64,000 nucleotides of DNA from Pandoraea terrigena (GTDB lineage: Bacteria > Pseudomonadota > Gammaproteobacteria > Burkholderiales > Burkholderiaceae), in NCBI RefSeq assembly GCF_902459705.1, contig NZ_CABPRU010000016.1, positions 42,252-106,251 on the forward strand, in the 5' to 3' direction. Under the pieces are notes generated by a model. The model was not told where the DNA came from. It saw only the letters and a list, made by a program, of their open reading frames with translations, and made no database searches. Both the position numbers and the translations under genes were made by a program. Positions 60,958-64,000 of the stretch are shown here, piece by piece (within the stretch, counting starts at the first letter, position 1; the number at the start of each line of letters is the position of its first letter).

Positions 60958-61104
60958 ATGTTTCAGCGCCTCGTTGTCGATCCCGTGAACGCCACCTTCC
61001 TTCGATACAACCAGTGGACGATTGATCACAAGCGCGCCGCCTGGACCTGCCACCTCTCGGCGCTTGGTGCCGCACTTCTCGCGAAACTCATTTTCAATGT
61101 ATGA
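60958..61104 (+). CDS. Small early phage protein with C-terminal hydrophobic helix
   Basis: A 48-aa protein ending in a hydrophobic stretch (LSALGAALLAKLIFNV). It starts nine bases after the previous small gene and shares ATGA with the next one, so it is part of the tightly packed operon. Function unknown. Confidence 0.62.
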   Translation: MFQRLVVDPVNATFLRYNQWTIDHKRAAWTCHLSALGAALLAKLIFNV

Positions 61105-61454
61105 GCAATGCCCCGAATAGGGCGGCAGCAAAGCGAGCATGGGAAGCCCTACGCCCTCTCGTCAACAAACAGCGAGTGCGATCGGGCCGTCCAATCCTTA
61201 CGGGCTCCGCGCGGCATCATGAGGAAGCCGAAGATCGGCACAAGCTGCACGAAGCAATCGCCGCTCACCTTCCCGTCCTTCTCGCTGCCCTCGCCTTCTA
61301 CATCAAGACCGACGCCCAACGCCGCACGGATACCGAAGCGGATGCCGAGCGCTGGCGCCACGTCGAATCCCACTACCCATACGGCGGACACCCTTCCAAG
61401 GGATTCCGAGAACACATCCGTACCGCCGTCGACCGAGAACGAGGAATGAAATGA
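61101..61454 (+). CDS. Early phage protein of unknown function
   Basis: A 117-aa, Arg/His-rich, mostly helical protein with an Ala/Leu-rich hydrophobic centre (IAAHLPVLLAALAFYI, about 52-68). It is coupled by four-base overlaps to both the preceding gene and the ParB-like gene. No known domain was recognised. Confidence 0.7.
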   Translation: MSNAPNRAAAKRAWEALRPLVNKQRVRSGRPILTGSARHHEEAEDRHKLHEAIAAHLPVLLAALAFYIKTDAQRRTDTEADAERWRHVESHYPYGGHPSKGFREHIRTAVDRERGMK

Positions 61455-62365
61455 CCGCTGTGCCGTCATTCAAACAGAAGATCAACGACAAGGAAATCCG
61501 GCGTGCGGACGCGATGAAGATCCGCTACGACGACATCCACATCGAACCGGGCTTCAATCTCCGCGCCTCGCTTGATCTGCTCGATGGCGAAGCGCTTGAG
61601 AAGGCCAAAGAAGACGACGAAAGCCTGTTTCGTCACATCATGGCTGGCGGCCAATACCCCGCGCTCGAGGTTCGCCCTCGCGCTGAGGGCGGCGTCTGGC
61701 TGGTAGACGGGCATCGTCGCCATGCGGCCATCGGGCGGGCAGACGCAGCCGGCGCGCCGCTGCGGGATCGTGACGGCGAGCTGATGGTTCGTATCGATGC
61801 CTTCGATGGCAACGACGCGGACCGAACGCTTCGCATCCTGTCCAGCAACAAGAACCGGCAGTTGCATCCGCTCGAAAAAGCGTTCGGTTACCAGCGCCTT
61901 GCCCGCTTCGGATGGGACAACCCGCGAATCGCGGAAGCCGACGACGTCTCGCCCCAATGGGTAGGCAAGATGCTCGTGCTCGCCGGGGCCAATTCCGACG
62001 TTCACCGCCTGGTGTTTTCCGGTAAGGCATCTGCATCGGTCGCGGCTGACGCGGTGCGTCAGCACGGCGAGAAGGCCGGGGCCTTCCTGTCGGGCGAGCT
62101 TGAGAAGGCATCCGCCGGCGGGAAGAAGAAAGTCACTGCCGGATCCATCAAGGGCAAGTCCTACTCACGCAAGGTAGTGACGGCATACGTCGAGCGTATT
62201 GGAACCTTCGTCTCCGCCTTGCCCAACGCAGACCGACAGGCAATCGCCAACAGCGAAACTGACTTTCCCGTGACGGTCAGCGCAAAAGCACTTCGCGAAT
62301 TGCTCGCAGCCCATTCCGATATCAGCGCCGCCAGCGCGCCCACCACGCCTGCCACCGGAGCTTGA
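61451..62365 (+). CDS. ParB/Spo0J-like phage protein
   Basis: A 304-aa protein with an N-terminal ParB/Srx domain (IHIEPGFNLRASLDLLDG and the LEVRPRAEGGVWLVDGHRRHAAI motif, about 70-92) and an HTH-like region (FGYQRLARFGWDNPRIAEADDVSPQWVGKML). It would bind DNA, possibly as a nucleotide-dependent clamp. No ParA partner is in view, so a regulatory role is as likely as partition. Confidence 0.88.
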   Translation: MTAVPSFKQKINDKEIRRADAMKIRYDDIHIEPGFNLRASLDLLDGEALEKAKEDDESLFRHIMAGGQYPALEVRPRAEGGVWLVDGHRRHAAIGRADAAGAPLRDRDGELMVRIDAFDGNDADRTLRILSSNKNRQLHPLEKAFGYQRLARFGWDNPRIAEADDVSPQWVGKMLVLAGANSDVHRLVFSGKASASVAADAVRQHGEKAGAFLSGELEKASAGGKKKVTAGSIKGKSYSRKVVTAYVERIGTFVSALPNADRQAIANSETDFPVTVSAKALRELLAAHSDISAASAPTTPATGA

Positions 62366-62366
62366 T

Positions 62367-62924
62367 ATGCGAATCTGGATGCCGAAGATTGTCGCGCGAG
62401 CCATCATCGCTTACGCCCAGCGCACGCCCTACTTCGACCTTCGCGGCTATATGCGCCGTTGGTGGGTCAAGAAGCCCCGCGGGCACGATGCCAGCGCCGC
62501 CACCGACGGGCGCCGCGACACCAGTTGGGGCGCACGAGTGCACAACACACTCCGCAGTGACGCTGGCCGGGATCTTCACGATCACCCGTGGTGGAGCATC
62601 TCCATCGTGCTGCTCGGCGGCTACTGGGAAATCATGCCAACCGAGCAGGAGCAGCCGGCCAAATGGGATGCTCGCCCAGAAACGACCCTCTTGCGCGGAT
62701 ATCGCCGCGTCTGGCGCGGCCCCGGTTCCATCGTCTTTCGACGTGCGACGGATCGCCATCGGCTCGAAATCCCCGACGGCGGCGAAGCCTGGTCCCTGTT
62801 CATCATGGGGCCGTGGCAGCGTAACTGGGGCTTCCATACGCCTCGAGGCTGGATCCCTTGGCGGGAGTATGTCAGCCCTCAGAGAACGGCCCCATATTTT
62901 CCGGCGATTTCGCAAGTTCAATAG
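62367..62924 (+). CDS. Cupin-like phage protein
   Basis: A 185-aa protein with a small beta-barrel pattern: LHDHPWWSISIVLLGGYWE (about 69-87) and GSIVFRRATDRHRLEIPDG (about 118-137), whose histidines could hold a metal as in cupins. Proteins of this type are frequent in early regions of siphoviruses; the role is unknown. Its end overlaps the opposite-strand gene by 53 bases. Confidence 0.78.
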   Translation: MRIWMPKIVARAIIAYAQRTPYFDLRGYMRRWWVKKPRGHDASAATDGRRDTSWGARVHNTLRSDAGRDLHDHPWWSISIVLLGGYWEIMPTEQEQPAKWDARPETTLLRGYRRVWRGPGSIVFRRATDRHRLEIPDGGEAWSLFIMGPWQRNWGFHTPRGWIPWREYVSPQRTAPYFPAISQVQ

Positions 62925-63444
62925 CCATCAGGTGAAGGTCCAGTTCCAAACGGGTTTCTTCATACCATGGGTTATTCCCGCTGGCGCTATCCCCGGACGG
63001 CATCTGTCGCAAGAGCCCTTCAATGGTGTTGATTGACTGTCCGAGCGATAGAAGATGACCGCGAACCGCGACCGAGTCGAGTTCGTACACGGATAACGCG
63101 CCTACCTGCACCGACAACGCTGCCCACCTCGAGAATGCGCCGTTGAATCGATAATCAGCCGCTTCCTGGGGCGTTCTCATGTAAAAGCGAAATGCCTTCA
63201 GTTCGGATTCTGTCATCGTCGCAATCTGCGAAATCGTAGACAGAAGTCGGCGCTGCCTGTTCGCTTCCTGAACCCGTGCATGGCGCACAGGGAAGTACCC
63301 GGCTGCCGCAATAGCAGCGATTGATCCGAATGCTTGCACCCAACTCGCCAATTCGCCACTGCCTTGAGGCGGAAATCGCCAAAACGCGGCAGCAAGCACA
63401 CCGATAGCAACACCCCCGAAAAAGCTCACCGTGTACGTGCGCAT
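62872..63444 (-). CDS. Antisense accessory membrane protein
   Basis: A 190-aa protein on the strand opposite the surrounding operon, with two N-terminal membrane segments (about 5-23 and 33-50) and a long helical cytoplasmic domain (EANRQRRLLSTISQIATMTESELKAFRFYMRT). This topology is shared by several phage exclusion and defence proteins, but no family is certain. It is probably an independently expressed accessory (moron) gene. Confidence 0.75.
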   Translation of the reverse strand: MRTYTVSFFGGVAIGVLAAAFWRFPPQGSGELASWVQAFGSIAAIAAAGYFPVRHARVQEANRQRRLLSTISQIATMTESELKAFRFYMRTPQEAADYRFNGAFSRWAALSVQVGALSVYELDSVAVRGHLLSLGQSINTIEGLLRQMPSGDSASGNNPWYEETRLELDLHLMAIELAKSPENMGPFSEG

Positions 63445-63479
63445 GTATTCGCTCGTTCAAATTTTTCAGGAATCCTAGC

Positions 63480-63911
63480 ATGAGCCCCTACGACCCCCGC
63501 CCTGAAGGGCTGAATACCCAGCCGGCGCCGCCGTCTGCGCCTCCACAGATTGGCGCGAATGACGAGCTGGCGAAGATGACCCGAATGTTCGGCGCGGCCT
63601 ACGCTGACCTCGGGCTGATCAATGAGGCACTCGACCTCGACCCGGACGACGGCGGTGCCGAACCGATCCTCGAAGCGATCGCAGAATTAAAGGCTCAGGT
63701 ACCGCAGTGGATACCCGTCAGCGAGCAACTACCCGAGCCGGAAATCGATGTGCTGGTTCGCAAGCAATGGGGCGAAGCGGTCTACCACGATGTCGCTGGC
63801 CTGTTCCATGGCGAATGGGAATCTCAGGTGAGCCAGGATGGATGCAAGCACACGGTCACTCACTGGATGCCACTGCCGGTGGATCCGCACGAGGAACAAA
63901 ACAATGGCTGA
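63480..63911 (+). CDS. DUF551-containing phage protein
   Basis: A 143-aa protein with a Pro-rich N-terminus and a C-terminal DUF551 domain (WIPVSEQLPEPEIDVLVRKQWGE, about 77-99, ending VTHWMPLP). DUF551 proteins are common in tailed phages and have no known activity. Its stop overlaps the next start by eight bases. Confidence 0.85.
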   Translation: MSPYDPRPEGLNTQPAPPSAPPQIGANDELAKMTRMFGAAYADLGLINEALDLDPDDGGAEPILEAIAELKAQVPQWIPVSEQLPEPEIDVLVRKQWGEAVYHDVAGLFHGEWESQVSQDGCKHTVTHWMPLPVDPHEEQNNG

Positions 63912-64000
63912 CACCAAGACCGCGACGTTTGATGCGATCAGTTACGCATTGGCAAAGCAGGTTCCGGCAATGGAGAGCGGATTCACGATCTCGACCAGCT
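63904..64000 (+). CDS. Phage protein, truncated by window edge
   Basis: The first 32 codons of a gene that continues to the right (MADTKTATFDAISYALAKQV). It overlaps the DUF551 gene by eight bases, so it is part of the same operon. Too little is seen for a functional call. Confidence 0.6.
   Translation, partial: MADTKTATFDAISYALAKQVPAMESGFTISTS

Overview
The window is high-GC DNA from a betaproteobacterium of the Burkholderiaceae. The gene content and order (tandem ilvD genes, cysB with a cys cluster, DUF2486-holC-pepA-lptFG, an mdtNOP-like cassette) suggest Pandoraea or a close Burkholderia relative; this is inferred from family knowledge, not from a database search. Positions 1 to about 27.96 kb are host chromosome. 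From about 27.96 kb to the right edge is most of a lambdoid siphovirus prophage whose integrase end lies outside the window.

Host part. A TRAP-transporter operon (dctQ partial, dctP) is divergent from a GntR/FCD regulator. It is followed by lgt, a LysR regulator divergent from ilvD, a second ilvD of a different Fe-S type, and a four-gene ytcA-mdtN-mdtO-mdtP-like efflux cassette. Next come a small cytochrome c, the translationally coupled DUF2486-holC-pepA operon, and lptF-lptG facing away from pepA, followed by a CbiX-like chelatase. A sulfate-assimilation cluster (TSUP permease, cysH, cysD, cysN, cobA) is divergent from cysB. An amino-acid-type ABC binding protein, a 3-hydroxyisobutyrate-dehydrogenase-family enzyme and tRNA-Leu(CAA) close the host part.

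Prophage. It begins just after the 3' end of tRNA-Leu. The left edge holds a Dam-type methylase and, facing away from it, two small unknown genes under a near-consensus LexA box. The late genes are read leftward in HK97/phiE125-like order: HNH, terS, terL, portal, ClpP-like protease, capsid, connectors, tail tube, tail chaperones with a -1 frameshift, tape measure, tail tip, J-like protein, fibre, lysis genes and accessory lipoproteins. They lie downstream of an antiterminator-like gene and a terminator, and intrinsic terminators stand in front of several modules, as expected for a Q-antiterminated late transcript. Upstream of this are the leftward early genes: cro, cII, replication genes with an internal iteron array (probable origin), DUF1064, YbcO-like and others. 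A LexA-like CI repressor is divergent from cro. A matching promoter/operator about 1.4 kb further right drives a rightward operon. Its first transcript contains two strongly folded RNA segments and small early genes, ParB-like, cupin-like and DUF551 proteins, running towards the presumed integrase outside the window.

The least explained elements are the two structured RNA segments (58813-58961 and 59747-59841), the unknown 231-aa protein between them, the SOS-box mini-operon at the prophage edge, and three accessory genes (56509, 57989, and 62872 on the opposite strand). No IS element, CRISPR array or rRNA was seen.
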